DNA of 64,000 nucleotides from Halorarius litoreus (GTDB taxonomy: Archaea; Halobacteriota; Halobacteria; Halobacteriales; Haloarculaceae), in contig NZ_CP101454.1 in assembly GCF_024362405.1 (NCBI RefSeq), positions 2,790,001 through 2,854,000 of the forward strand. The letters run 5' to 3'. The notes under the pieces were generated by a model. That model was not told the origin of the DNA and made no database searches. It saw nothing but the letters and a program-made list of their open reading frames with translations. Shown in pieces: positions 18,959 to 27,694 of this stretch; within the stretch, counting starts at the first letter, position 1; each line of letters opens with the position of its first letter. The position numbers were made by a program, and so were the translations under genes.

Positions 18959-19552
18959 GTGTCCCCGCACGACCCGCCGGGCGTCGTCACGCCCGACGCC
19001 GAGGTCGTGACCAGTCCGCCGTCCGGCAAGACGGTCCGGTTTCTCGACACACCCGACGACCCCGAGTGCGACCCGCTCGTCTTCGAGATGACGCTCGAAC
19101 CGGGCGGCCACGGGCCGATGCGCCACGTCCACCCCGAGCAGGACGAGTGGCTCGACGTCGAGGCCGGGCGGCTCGGCGTCTGGGTCGACGGCCGGACACA
19201 CGACCTCGGCTCGGGCGAACAGGTCGTGATTCCCGCCGGCACCCCCCATCGGTTCTGGAACGCCGGCGACGACGAACTCCGACTGCGCGGCGGGGTGACG
19301 CCGGGGCTCCGCACCGAGCAGTTCATGCGCGTCACCTACGGGCTGGCGCGCGATGGTGACCCGGTGACGCCCTCGGGGATGCCGCTGAACCTGCTGCGAC
19401 TCGCCGTCTTGCTCCGCGAGTACGACGACATGCTCTACCTCTCGGCGCTCCCCGTGTGGCTCCAGCAGGTCGGCATCCGCCTCGTCGAGCCGCTGGGACG
19501 GCTCGCGGGCTACGACAACCGCTACGTCGAGTACCTCCCACGGCGGCCGTAG
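18959..19552 (+). CDS. Cupin-domain protein with extended C-terminus
   Basis: 197 residues, GTG start (18959-18961) directly after the UPF0179 stop. The cupin barrel covers ~25-110: cupin motif 1 is GPMRHVHPEQDEWLDVEAGRLGV and motif 2 is PAGTPHRFWNAGDDE. His and Glu ligands for a metal are present in motif 1 (HVHPEQDEW). The C-terminal ~85 residues contain hydrophobic stretches (MPLNLLRLAVLLREY, MLYLSALPVWLQQVG) that may contact the membrane. Substrate unknown. It is likely part of the 18055-20350 gene run. Confidence 0.88.
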   Translation: MSPHDPPGVVTPDAEVVTSPPSGKTVRFLDTPDDPECDPLVFEMTLEPGGHGPMRHVHPEQDEWLDVEAGRLGVWVDGRTHDLGSGEQVVIPAGTPHRFWNAGDDELRLRGGVTPGLRTEQFMRVTYGLARDGDPVTPSGMPLNLLRLAVLLREYDDMLYLSALPVWLQQVGIRLVEPLGRLAGYDNRYVEYLPRRP

Positions 19553-19582
19553 CTTTTTGCGCTCCCCGCTCGCGGCTCGGGT

Positions 19583-20350
19583 ATGCTCGACGACCTGACG
19601 GCGTTCGTCACGGGTGCAAGCGGTGGAATCGGCCGAGAGATCGCCTACGAGTTCGGCGACCGTGGGGCGAACGTCGCGTGTGCGGCCCGCGGCGACGGTA
19701 TCGAGGAGACGGCCGACGAACTCGGCGACCAGGGGCTCGCGGTCCGGTGTGACGTGACCGACGAGGCGACGGTCGCCGCGGCCATCGAGGAGACGGTCGA
19801 GACGTTCGGCGGACTCGACTGCGTCGTAAACAACGCGGGCGTCGCGGGCCCGGTCCAGCCGTTCGACCGCATCAACCCCGGGGAGTTCCAGTCGACGTTC
19901 GCGGTGAACGTCACGGGGGCGAACACCTGCGTGAAACACGCCGCTCCCCATCTGCGGGCGAGCGACCGGGGGAGCGTCGTCAACATCGGCTCCATCGGGG
20001 GGAAGCGATCGTACCCGAACCGGACGCCCTACGCCGCCTCGAAGATGGGACTCATCGGGCTGACGCGGACGCTCGCGTACGAACTCGGCCGTGACAACGT
20101 GACCGTGAACACCGTGCTCCCGGGACCGGTCGAGGGTGACCGCATCAACGACGTCGTACAGAAACAGGCCGAACTCGCGGACGTGGAGCACGCGGAGCCG
20201 GCGAGCATCGGTGCGGACGACTTCGCGCTCCCCGACTTCCTCGTCTCGCCGGAGGAAGTCGCCGAGCAGGTCGCCTATCTCGCCGGGCCGTCGGGCCGGC
20301 ACATCACTGGACAGGAGATCGCCGTCGACTCGGGCGGCACCTGGTACTGA
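19583..20350 (+). CDS. Short-chain dehydrogenase/reductase (SDR)
   Basis: 255-residue NAD(P)-dependent oxidoreductase. The cofactor motif TGASGGIGREIAYEFG is at ~10-25, NNAG is at ~86 and the catalytic Ser-Tyr-Lys appears as NIGSIGGK (Ser ~140) and YAASKMGLIGLTR (Tyr ~153, Lys ~157). The C-terminus HITGQEIAVDSGGTWY is typical of the classical FabG-like group. A promoter-like CTTTTTGC at 19553-19560 lies about 27 bases upstream of the ATG. The substrate cannot be inferred; sugar or 3-oxoacyl substrates are both possible. Confidence 0.93.
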   Translation: MLDDLTAFVTGASGGIGREIAYEFGDRGANVACAARGDGIEETADELGDQGLAVRCDVTDEATVAAAIEETVETFGGLDCVVNNAGVAGPVQPFDRINPGEFQSTFAVNVTGANTCVKHAAPHLRASDRGSVVNIGSIGGKRSYPNRTPYAASKMGLIGLTRTLAYELGRDNVTVNTVLPGPVEGDRINDVVQKQAELADVEHAEPASIGADDFALPDFLVSPEEVAEQVAYLAGPSGRHITGQEIAVDSGGTWY

Positions 20351-20362
20351 GTGCGTATCCGC

Positions 20363-21202
20363 TCAGCGCTGTTCGGTGGCCGCCTCGGGGTCAACGCGGG
20401 GGTGTTCGTCCAGTCGGCCGACGAGTGACGCGCCGTAGCCGAACACGTCCTCGTAGCCGTACGCGGAGAGGAGGACGGGGTAGAACGGCCGGTCCGCGAC
20501 GAACGACTCGTCGTTCGCGCGGGCGTAGGTACTCCCCTCGGCGACGCGCTCGAAGTTGGCGGCGAACACCTCGTACTCGTACTGGCCGGGGACGCCGGTG
20601 GGCTTGGGGAGCTGTCGTTCGAGCCGGAACACGGGCACGTCGCCGACGCGGCGTGGTTCGTCGGCCGCGAGCGCGCCCATGCCGGCGAGGAACTGCGTGC
20701 AGAGGAGATAGCCGTTCTGTGCGGCGCCCTCGCTGCCCTGCAGCCCGCACTCGACTTCGATGACGTCCGCCTGCTCGATGAGCCGGCCTTCGGAGAACTT
20801 GCCCGTCTCGACGACCGCCTCGACGGTGAGGTACGGGACGACCGTCTCCGCGAGCGGGTCGAGGTCGTCGACGAGCGCGAACGGTGCCGCGTACGACTGC
20901 GTCGAGTGGAGCGAGAACACCGTACAGCCCCGAATCTCCTGGAGGAGCCGGTGTGCCAGCCGCGACTCGTGGGTGTCGCCGTCGGGGTCGCCAGGGAACG
21001 CCCGGTTGAGGTCCTCTTCGAGATAGCGGACGTTCTCCTCGAGCGCCGCCTCGTTCGCGATGACGAGCTTCACCGGGCGGGTCACCTCGAGGTCGGCTTC
21101 GAGCAGCCCCTCGATGGCTCGCTTGCCACAGGGCTCGTCGCCGTGGATACTGCCGACGATGGCGAGCTCGGGGTCGCCCTCGCCCAGCTGTTCGACGCGC
21201 AT
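20363..21202 (-). CDS. Aspartoacylase / succinylglutamate desuccinylase family hydrolase
   Basis: A 279-residue zinc carboxypeptidase-like hydrolase. The zinc motif is GSIHGDEPCG (His ~20, Glu ~23), and the third ligand is probably the His of TVFSLHST (~98-105). NRAFPGDPDGD with the substrate-binding Arg (~66-76) and the catalytic Glu in VIEVECGLQG are visible. Members deacylate N-acyl amino acids or related amides. It is convergent with the SDR gene, 12 bases away. The exact substrate is unknown. Confidence 0.88.
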   Translation of the reverse strand: MRVEQLGEGDPELAIVGSIHGDEPCGKRAIEGLLEADLEVTRPVKLVIANEAALEENVRYLEEDLNRAFPGDPDGDTHESRLAHRLLQEIRGCTVFSLHSTQSYAAPFALVDDLDPLAETVVPYLTVEAVVETGKFSEGRLIEQADVIEVECGLQGSEGAAQNGYLLCTQFLAGMGALAADEPRRVGDVPVFRLERQLPKPTGVPGQYEYEVFAANFERVAEGSTYARANDESFVADRPFYPVLLSAYGYEDVFGYGASLVGRLDEHPRVDPEAATEQR

Positions 21203-21290
21203 CTGTCACCGGGTAGCGACGGGAGCCACCTAAGCGCCCCGCTTCGTGGACGCCTCCGGATTTAAGTGTAGCAACGTGCTCCCCGGACAC

Positions 21291-21554
21291 GTGCTCAATC
21301 TCGCGTTCGAGAACCTGAACATCGAACTGAAAGACGGCTCGGTACAGAACGTCGGGCCCACGAACAAGGAGACGACGGCGAAGCTGTTCGGCGTCGAGGC
21401 CGTGGAGGTCCGCGAGTTCGGCGACAAGCGGCTCAAACTCGCGTTCGACGACGGCGAAGGCAACGAGGTCGAAGTCGCGCTGTTCCCCGAGCAGGCGAGT
21501 GAAATCGCCCGGGGTATCGAACTGTTGGAGGAGGAGAGCCCGGTGTTCGAGTGA
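21291..21554 (+). CDS. Small conserved-looking protein, function unknown
   Basis: 87 residues from a GTG at 21291: LNLAFENLNIELKDGSVQ at the start, then TAKLFGVEAVEVREFGDKRLKL and a C-terminal acidic helix. The GTG at 21291 is chosen because TTTAAG at 21261-21266 lies about 28 bases upstream, giving a leaderless transcript; the frame is open back to 21246. It is a predicted beta-rich single domain with no motif I recognise. It sits between the aspartoacylase-like gene and the RecJ-like gene. Confidence 0.72.
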   Translation: MLNLAFENLNIELKDGSVQNVGPTNKETTAKLFGVEAVEVREFGDKRLKLAFDDGEGNEVEVALFPEQASEIARGIELLEEESPVFE

Positions 21555-21665
21555 GTCCGGGCGTCGTCACCGGGTTCCTGCGCCCCCCGGCACGCCCCAC
21601 GCGCGGGTGACGCTACCGAGCGGATTCCGACAACCGTTTTACCCCCGAACCGTTCTACCACGATA

Positions 21666-23765
21666 ATGGATAAGTGCATTATCTGTGGCACGTCCGCTGG
21701 TGGGCCCATCTGTGACACCCACCAGGAGGACGTCCTCTTCGAGTTCAAAGGGAACTCGCCCACGCAGCTGACGGAAGGGCGGTTCTATCGAGGAACCGTC
21801 GACGGCTACGCCGACTTCGGTGTCTTCGTCGACCTGGCGTCGAACGTGACCGGACTGTTACACCGGTCGAAGATCGACAAGCGGCTCGAATCCCTCGACT
21901 GGGAGCCGGGTGACGAGGTGTACGTCCAGGTCACCAACGTCCGTGACAACGGCGACATCGACCTCGGCTGGTCCATCCGCCAGTCCGAGCGGGACTTCCG
22001 CGGCCTGCTCATCGAGACGCCCGAGGGTGACCAGCTTCCCGACGACGATGACGACGATGACGACGACGGTGCCCAGCGGACGAACGTCGCCGCCGCCAAC
22101 CGGGAGGCCGATTCGGAATCGCCGTCAAGCTCTCAGGCCAACACCCTGAGCGACACGACGCCGGACGCGGACGAAGCCGAGGCTCCCGAAGCGCCCGAGC
22201 CCCCCGAGGAATCCGAGTCGGAACCGGAACCGGAGCCTGAGCCCGAGCGCGAAGCGGAACCCGACCGCGAGGCGCCGGTGACCGACTACGAGCGCGTTCC
22301 CGTCGCCAGCCTGACCGACCGGGTCGGCGACGACGTGCGACTGGAGGGCGAGATCGTCTCCGCGCGACAGACCTCCGGCCCGACCGTCTTCGAACTGCGC
22401 GACGAGAGCGCGGTCGTCGACTGCGCCGCGTTCGAGGAGGCCGGCGTCCGCGCGTACCCCGAAGTCGAGGCGGGCGCCATCGTCCGACTCGACGGCGAGG
22501 TTCGCGTCCGCCGCGACGAACTGCAGGTCGAGACCGAGTCGCTCGTCGTCCTCGAGGATGAGGAGCGCGAGACCGTGGAGAAGCGGATGGCCGACGCGCT
22601 CGAGTCCGAGGCGTCGCCCGAGGCGTACGAGCCGTTGGCCGACGACGACGCCGTCGCGGCACTCACCGACGACATCCAGACTGCGGCGACCGAGATCCGC
22701 CGCGCCGTGCTCGAAGCGCGCCCCATCGTCGTCCGCCACTCCGCGACGACCGACGGCTACGTCGCCGGCGCCGCCATCGAGCGCGCCGTCCTCCCGCTCG
22801 TCCGCGACGAGCACCCGGGGACGGACGCGACGTACCACTACTTCGACCGCCGACCGCTCGAGGACGGCACCTACGACATGAACGACGCGACGAAGGACGT
22901 CACGCGGATGCTCGACAACCGCGAGCGCCACGACGAGAAGCTCCCGCTGTTCGTCTTCGCCGCGGCGGGCTCCACCTCGGGCTCGCTCGACGGGCTCGGG
23001 CTGCTCGATGTCTACGGCGCCGACGCCGTGGTCGTCGACGCCATCCCGGCCGACGACGAGGTTCGCGAGGCTGCGACTGCGACCGTGACGGGCGAGGGCG
23101 ACCGGACGGCCGGCACGCTCGCCGCCAACGTGGCCGCCGCGGTCAACGCCGACGTCCGCGAGGACCTCTACCACCTCCCGGCCGTCACGTACTGGGAGGA
23201 CACCCCCGAGGCGTACGTCGACCTCGCGGCCGAGGTCGGTATCGACGACGAGGCCGCGAGCCGACTGCGGGAGGCCATCGCGCTCGAAGCGTACTACCAG
23301 AGCTACGAGGACAAGCGCGAACTCATCATCGACCTCCTATTCGACCAGGAGGTCGGCCTCGCCGAGCAGGTCTCCGAGCAGTTCCGCGAGAAGCTCGACG
23401 CCGAACTCCGGACCGCCGAAGCGAACATCGAGACGCGTGACGTCGAGGGGACGAGCGTCTCCGTGCTCGACACCGACGCGTACACCCACCGGTTCGACTT
23501 CCCGCCGAAGGGCCTGCTGCTCGACGAACTCCACCGTCGCCACCGCGACGACACGCCGGTCGTCGTCGGCTACTCGAAGGACGAGCTGTACGTTCGCTCG
23601 CCGAACGGGCTCGACCTCGACGCCGTGGCCGCGGACGCCAGTGAACGCGCACCGAACGCGGGCATCTCCGCGCGCGGTGCGCACACCGGCAAGCTCGTGT
23701 TCCTCTCGGGCCGCCGCGACGACGTGGTCGACGCGGTCGTCGGCGCAGTCACCGACCGCCTGTAG
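21666..23765 (+). CDS. COG1107-type RecJ-like protein with zinc finger, S1 and OB domains
   Basis: 699 residues. An N-terminal zinc motif CIICGTSAGGPICDTH (4-19) precedes an S1 RNA/DNA-binding domain (~37-110, GRFYRGTVDGYADFGVFVDL). An acidic, Glu/Pro-rich linker (~128-205) with a run of nine Asp follows, then an OB fold (~210-300). The last part is a DHH-phosphoesterase-like domain (~335-699). In that domain the usual DxDG is TTDG (in HSATTDGYVAG) and the DHH motif position reads VVDAIPADD, so two catalytic signatures look lost. It may be a non-catalytic nucleic-acid-binding protein. Domain calls are by eye. Confidence 0.85.
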   Translation: MDKCIICGTSAGGPICDTHQEDVLFEFKGNSPTQLTEGRFYRGTVDGYADFGVFVDLASNVTGLLHRSKIDKRLESLDWEPGDEVYVQVTNVRDNGDIDLGWSIRQSERDFRGLLIETPEGDQLPDDDDDDDDDGAQRTNVAAANREADSESPSSSQANTLSDTTPDADEAEAPEAPEPPEESESEPEPEPEPEREAEPDREAPVTDYERVPVASLTDRVGDDVRLEGEIVSARQTSGPTVFELRDESAVVDCAAFEEAGVRAYPEVEAGAIVRLDGEVRVRRDELQVETESLVVLEDEERETVEKRMADALESEASPEAYEPLADDDAVAALTDDIQTAATEIRRAVLEARPIVVRHSATTDGYVAGAAIERAVLPLVRDEHPGTDATYHYFDRRPLEDGTYDMNDATKDVTRMLDNRERHDEKLPLFVFAAAGSTSGSLDGLGLLDVYGADAVVVDAIPADDEVREAATATVTGEGDRTAGTLAANVAAAVNADVREDLYHLPAVTYWEDTPEAYVDLAAEVGIDDEAASRLREAIALEAYYQSYEDKRELIIDLLFDQEVGLAEQVSEQFREKLDAELRTAEANIETRDVEGTSVSVLDTDAYTHRFDFPPKGLLLDELHRRHRDDTPVVVGYSKDELYVRSPNGLDLDAVAADASERAPNAGISARGAHTGKLVFLSGRRDDVVDAVVGAVTDRL

Positions 23766-23814
23766 CGCCGCAGACCGCACAACCCAAGTTCTTTCGCCGC
23801 AATTCCCCGATAGC

Positions 23815-25503
23815 GTGAGCACCGACGACGGCGCGTTCCAGCAGGTCTGTGAGACCCTCGCGGAGCGTATCCTCCAGGGCGATATCGAGAAGGACGAGGT
23901 CGAGCAGGCGAAGCTGGCGGTCTGCTCGGAGTTCTCCGCGCCCGAAGTGCCCAAACACTCCGACATCCTCGACGCCGCGCCCGACGGCCGGCGCGAGGAA
24001 CTCGAACAGGTGCTCCAGCGGAAGCCCGTCCGGACGGCCTCCGGGGTCTCTCCGGTGGCTGTCATGACCTCGCCGCACATGTGTCCGCACGGGAAGTGTC
24101 TCTACTGTCCCGGCGGCCCCGCGAGCGAGTTCTCCTCCTCGCAGTCGTACACGGGCCACGAGCCCGCGGCCGCGAGGGGGGTGCAGAACGACTACGACCC
24201 GTACGGGCAGGTGACGCTCCGCCTGAACCAGTTACGGGAGATTGGCCACCCGGTCGACAAGGTGGAGCTCATCCTGATGGGCGGGACGATGACTGCTCGG
24301 AGCCACGACTACCAGGAGTGGTTCGTCAAGCGGTGTCTGGAGGCGATGAACGAGTTCGACCCAGAGGCGGACCCGACCCCCTCGGAGACGGAGTCCTTTG
24401 CCGAACAGGAGTACCCGTTCCGCTACCTCGAAGACGTCATCGCGGAGAACGAGACCGCCACGGTTCGGAACATCGGGACGACGTTCGAGACCAAGCCCGA
24501 CTGGTGTGACCCCGAGCAGATCGACCGGATGCTCCGACTCGGGGGAACGAAGGTCGAGGTGGGCGTCCAGACGACCTACGAGCGCATCAACCGGGAGATG
24601 CACCGCGGCCACGGCGTGCAGGCCTCGATAGACGCGAACCGTCGGCTTCGGGATGCGGGGTTCAAGGTCGGGTTCCACATGATGCCCGGCCAGCCCGGCA
24701 TGTCGAAGGAGATGTGTCTGGAGGACTTCCGGCGCATCTTCGAACACGCCGACTGGAAACCGGACTACCTGAAGATCTATCCGACGCTCGTCGTCCGCGA
24801 CACCGTCACCTACGACATGTGGCGCACGGGGGAGTACGAGCCGCTGGACAACGACGAGGCCGCGGAGCTGGTCGCCGAAATCAAGTCGATGGTGCCGCGA
24901 TACACGCGGCTCCAGCGCGTCCAGCGTGACATCCCGGCCGACCACATCGACGCGGGCGTCTGGAAGTCGAACCTCCGCCAGCTCGCGTGGAAGCGGATGG
25001 AAGAGCACGGCTGGACCTGTGAGTGCATCCGGTGTCGCGAGGCCGGGATGAACGACGAGACGCCAGAGGACCTCGAACTGTGCGTCGACACCTACGAGGC
25101 CGGTGGCGGGACGGAACACTTCATCTCGGTCGAGGACTTCGAGAAGGACCTCCTCGTGGGGTTCTGTCGGCTCCGATTCCCGAACGACCCCGTTCGCCGG
25201 GAGTTGCAGGACGGCGCCATCGTCCGCGAACTCCACGTCTACGGGAGCGAGGTGGCGATTGGCGACGGGAGCGAGGCGCGGAGCGCCTCGGAAGAGGCGA
25301 GCGGCGGAGCCGCGAGCCAAGGTGACGACTCGACCCACCAGCACAGGGGCTGGGGGCGGAAACTGCTCGCCGAGGCCGAGGCGCGCGCCCGGGATGCCGG
25401 CTACGAGAAGCTCTCGGTCATCTCGGGTATCGGCGTCCGCGAGTACTACCGTGAGAAACTCGGCTACTACCAGGACGGCCCGTACGTGAGCAAACGGCTG
25501 TAG
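23815..25503 (+). CDS. elp3: Elp3, tRNA uridine-34 carboxymethyl-forming radical SAM / acetyltransferase
   Basis: 562 residues, GTG start at 23815. Elp3 modifies the wobble uridine (cm5U family) of tRNA using acetyl-CoA and SAM. The radical-SAM cluster ligands are CPHGKCLYC (~90-98), followed by GGTMTARSHDYQ and GTKVEVGVQTTYERIN. The C-terminal GNAT domain has RELHVYGSEV and GWGRKLLAEAEARARDAG. An unusual Ser/Ala/Gly-rich insert (~481-512) lies between these GNAT segments and contains a DNA palindrome at 25272-25290. It is encoded 49 bases after the RecJ-like gene. Confidence 0.95.
   Translation: MSTDDGAFQQVCETLAERILQGDIEKDEVEQAKLAVCSEFSAPEVPKHSDILDAAPDGRREELEQVLQRKPVRTASGVSPVAVMTSPHMCPHGKCLYCPGGPASEFSSSQSYTGHEPAAARGVQNDYDPYGQVTLRLNQLREIGHPVDKVELILMGGTMTARSHDYQEWFVKRCLEAMNEFDPEADPTPSETESFAEQEYPFRYLEDVIAENETATVRNIGTTFETKPDWCDPEQIDRMLRLGGTKVEVGVQTTYERINREMHRGHGVQASIDANRRLRDAGFKVGFHMMPGQPGMSKEMCLEDFRRIFEHADWKPDYLKIYPTLVVRDTVTYDMWRTGEYEPLDNDEAAELVAEIKSMVPRYTRLQRVQRDIPADHIDAGVWKSNLRQLAWKRMEEHGWTCECIRCREAGMNDETPEDLELCVDTYEAGGGTEHFISVEDFEKDLLVGFCRLRFPNDPVRRELQDGAIVRELHVYGSEVAIGDGSEARSASEEASGGAASQGDDSTHQHRGWGRKLLAEAEARARDAGYEKLSVISGIGVREYYREKLGYYQDGPYVSKRL
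25272..25290. repeat. 8-3-8 palindrome inside elp3
   Basis: Arms CGAGGCGC and GCGCCTCG around GGA lie in the low-complexity insert of the Elp3 acetyltransferase domain, next to further GC-rich GAGCG-type sequence. It resembles the palindromic elements found between genes elsewhere in the window. Confidence 0.55.
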
Positions 25504-25680
25504 TCACGGGAGGTACGTCTCCCCGAAGCCGTCGACGAGCCGACCCCGAACCACCCTGCCGTCTGGGGGGCTGTACGGTGGACTACCCACGAGTCGGACC
25601 TCGCGAGGGGCGTCTATCGACGGTCCGGCCGCGCGGCCGAAATCCGAGTGCTCATTTGAGTCGGTGCGTACCGTTCGACA

Positions 25681-26313
25681 ATGCCCGTTCCGTCGCTCGT
25701 CGTCGGCATCGCCGGGGGAACCGGTGCCGGCAAGACCACCATCGCCCGCGAGATAACCGCGGGGGTCGAGTCGGTGACGCTCGTCGCGCTGGACAACTAC
25801 TACAAGGACCGATCGGGGCTCCCGATGGCCGAACGCGAGGAGATCAACTACGACCATCCCGACGCGTTCGACTGGGACCTGCTGCTCGAACAGCTGTCGG
25901 CGCTCACCGAGGGGCGAGCCATCGAGATGCCCGACTACGACTTCTCGGTCCACAACCGCACCGACGAGACCACACACGTCGAGCCGGGTGACGTCATCAT
26001 CGTCGAGGGGATCCTCACGCTTCACGACCCCGCACTCCGCGAGATGCTCGACGTGAAGCTCTACGTCGAGACCGACGCCGACGTGCGCATCATCCGGCGC
26101 ATCCGCCGCGACGTGGGCGACCGTGGGCGCGATCTGGAGGGCGTGGTCTCGCAGTACCTCTCGACGGTGAAGCCGATGCACGAGCAGTTCGTCGAGCCGA
26201 CGAAGAAGGAGGCAGACCTCATCATCCCGGAGGGGGTCAACGACACCGCCGTCGACCTCCTGCGCGAGCGGGTCCACGGGGTCGTCACGGGCGACGAGCG
26301 CCCCGGCGTCTGA
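25681..26313 (+). CDS. udk: Uridine kinase
   Basis: A 210-residue P-loop kinase that phosphorylates uridine and cytidine in pyrimidine salvage. Walker A is GIAGGTGAGKTTIARE (~9-24). The family segments LDNYYKDRSGLP (~38-49), NYDHPDAFDWDLL (~56-68), MPDYDFSVHNR and VIIVEGILTLHDP (~106-118) are intact, as is the lid RRIRRDVGDRGRDLEGV. Length and motifs fit bacterial-type Udk. It is transcribed alone and is convergent with the small DUF gene. Confidence 0.95.
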   Translation: MPVPSLVVGIAGGTGAGKTTIAREITAGVESVTLVALDNYYKDRSGLPMAEREEINYDHPDAFDWDLLLEQLSALTEGRAIEMPDYDFSVHNRTDETTHVEPGDVIIVEGILTLHDPALREMLDVKLYVETDADVRIIRRIRRDVGDRGRDLEGVVSQYLSTVKPMHEQFVEPTKKEADLIIPEGVNDTAVDLLRERVHGVVTGDERPGV

Positions 26314-26317
26314 GACC

Positions 26318-26632
26318 TTACGCGGTCTTCGACTCGCCGATCATGGGATTGTACTGCCAGTACGGCGAAGCACGCAGGCCGTCGCCGATGGCCTGGTGGA
26401 ACTCGAGGATGTCCTCGAACTCGTCGTCGTCGACGTACTCGAACACGTCTGCGAGCGACACAACGGTCTCGTAGTCCATCCGGACGGGGTCGTCGCCGTA
26501 TTCCTCGACGAAGTCGGCCTTCGAGAGCGGGAACGACTCCTCCTCGTCGACCTTCTTGACGATGATGGCGTGTCCGAACTTGCGCATCCCCTCGCTGCCG
26601 TCCTCGCCGTCAGGGTCGTGCGGCCAGTCCAT
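26318..26632 (-). CDS. Small conserved haloarchaeal protein (DUF5785-like)
   Basis: 104 residues starting MDWPHDPDGEDGSEGMRKFG, then an alpha-helical acidic body (SKADFVEEYGDDPVRMDYETVV) and the C-terminus PYWQYNPMIG. I recall this as DUF5785, a short haloarchaeal family of unknown function. There is no metal or nucleotide motif. It lies 4 bases beyond the convergent uridine kinase. Confidence 0.85.
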   Translation of the reverse strand: MDWPHDPDGEDGSEGMRKFGHAIIVKKVDEEESFPLSKADFVEEYGDDPVRMDYETVVSLADVFEYVDDDEFEDILEFHQAIGDGLRASPYWQYNPMIGESKTA

Positions 26633-26750
26633 ATCGGAACGTCGGACAGCGGTCGCAAAAGGGTTTCCTTCCCGGCGTTGAGCGCTCGCACGGCCCTGCG
26701 TGCGAGTTGGTCACGGACGTTTGGACGGTTTTGTCAGAATCACTTTTCCC

Positions 26751-26758
26751 GTCTATAT
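26751..26758 (+). promoter_or_regulatory. TATA-like box before the second Bat-like regulator
   Basis: GTCTATAT lies about 30 bases upstream of the ATG at 26784, a spacing typical of a leaderless haloarchaeal mRNA. Confidence 0.5.
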
Positions 26759-26783
26759 CTCAGTCGCTTTCAGGCGGAGCACA

Positions 26784-27428
26784 ATGCAATACCTGAAACT
26801 CACCATCTCGCCGACGGACCGAGCGATTCACCCCATCGACACCTTCGTGGCCGACCACGGCGACGTGACCCGTGAAGCACTCCTGCACGTCGACGCCCGT
26901 GCCGACGGCACGACTGTCCTGCTCTACCGGCTGACGGGCGACCGGGAGACGTTCGCCGACGCGCTCGGCGAGCGGTCGGAGGTCCGCGACCACGAGGTCG
27001 TCGACGTCTCCGACGGCTTCCACGCGTTCCTGCAGGTCGAGTCGTCGACCATGGGTGCGCTCGTCGAGGTGGCCCACGAGAACGCCCTCATCATCGACAC
27101 CCCGCTGGAGTTCGTCGAGGGGGGCCTCCGCGCGACGCTCGTCGGCACGCACGACAACCTCCGGCAGTCGCTGTCTGCGATGCCCGACAGCATCGACTTC
27201 GCGGTGGACAACGCGGGGCCGTACGTCCCCGGGGGCGAGGACCTCCTCTCGCCGCTGACTGACCGCCAGCTCGAAGTGTTCGAGGTCGCCGTCGACGAGG
27301 GGTACTACGACGTCCCGCGGCGTGCCACCCACAAGGACATCGCGGCGACGCTCGACTGTGCGCCCTCGACCGTCGACGAACACCTGCGGAAGGCCGAGTC
27401 TCGCGTTGTCTCCGGGCTCATCCAGTAA
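26784..27428 (+). CDS. Bacterio-opsin-activator (Bat) type HTH regulator, paralogue
   Basis: A 214-residue homologue of the gene at 6624-7280 with the same plan. The N-terminal sensor-like domain (MQYLKLTISPTDRAIHPID) is followed by the C-terminal HTH-10 (~155-212: LTDRQLEVFEVAVDEGYYDVPRRATHKDIA and STVDEHLRKAESRV). ATG 26784 is chosen for its alignment with the paralogue and its TATA-like box; an upstream in-frame start at 26700 would add 28 residues with no counterpart in the paralogue. Targets are unknown. Confidence 0.9.
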   Translation: MQYLKLTISPTDRAIHPIDTFVADHGDVTREALLHVDARADGTTVLLYRLTGDRETFADALGERSEVRDHEVVDVSDGFHAFLQVESSTMGALVEVAHENALIIDTPLEFVEGGLRATLVGTHDNLRQSLSAMPDSIDFAVDNAGPYVPGGEDLLSPLTDRQLEVFEVAVDEGYYDVPRRATHKDIAATLDCAPSTVDEHLRKAESRVVSGLIQ

Positions 27429-27543
27429 CGACGCCGACGAGGTCGGGGGATCTCGTGCATGGCAGCGCCGGAGCGGTACACCGGCGTTTCGTGCTCCCAT
27501 CGTTTCCGTTCGTCACACGCCGGGAGTGACCACGCCAGCGGTT

Positions 27544-27583
27544 CACTTCCGCCAGGTGGCGAGCGTATTTATACTGGTTCTAG
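27544..27583 (+). repeat. Promoter-like 40-bp repeat, copy 1
   Basis: The unit starts CACTTCCGCC, then a GCCAGGTGGC near-palindrome, then the TATA-like GTATTTATAC and GGTTCTAG. The same unit recurs 68 bp downstream with about 33 of 40 positions identical. No start codon follows at the distance expected of a promoter. Confidence 0.7.
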
Positions 27584-27611
27584 GAATCGCCGGGTAATAG
27601 TAACGCGCGAC

Positions 27612-27651
27612 CACTTCCGCCCGGTGGCTAGAATATTTATATCGGTTCTAG
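27612..27651 (+). repeat. Promoter-like 40-bp repeat, copy 2
   Basis: This is the second copy of the unit at 27544. The palindromic part reads GCCCGGTGGC and the TATA-like part AATATTTATATC, ending GGTTCTAG. It faces the + strand, towards the tRNA-Ser gene on the - strand. Confidence 0.7.
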
Positions 27652-27694
27652 TAGACGCGGCTCGGGGTCTGTAGTTTCTGTGCGATAGTTCGTC

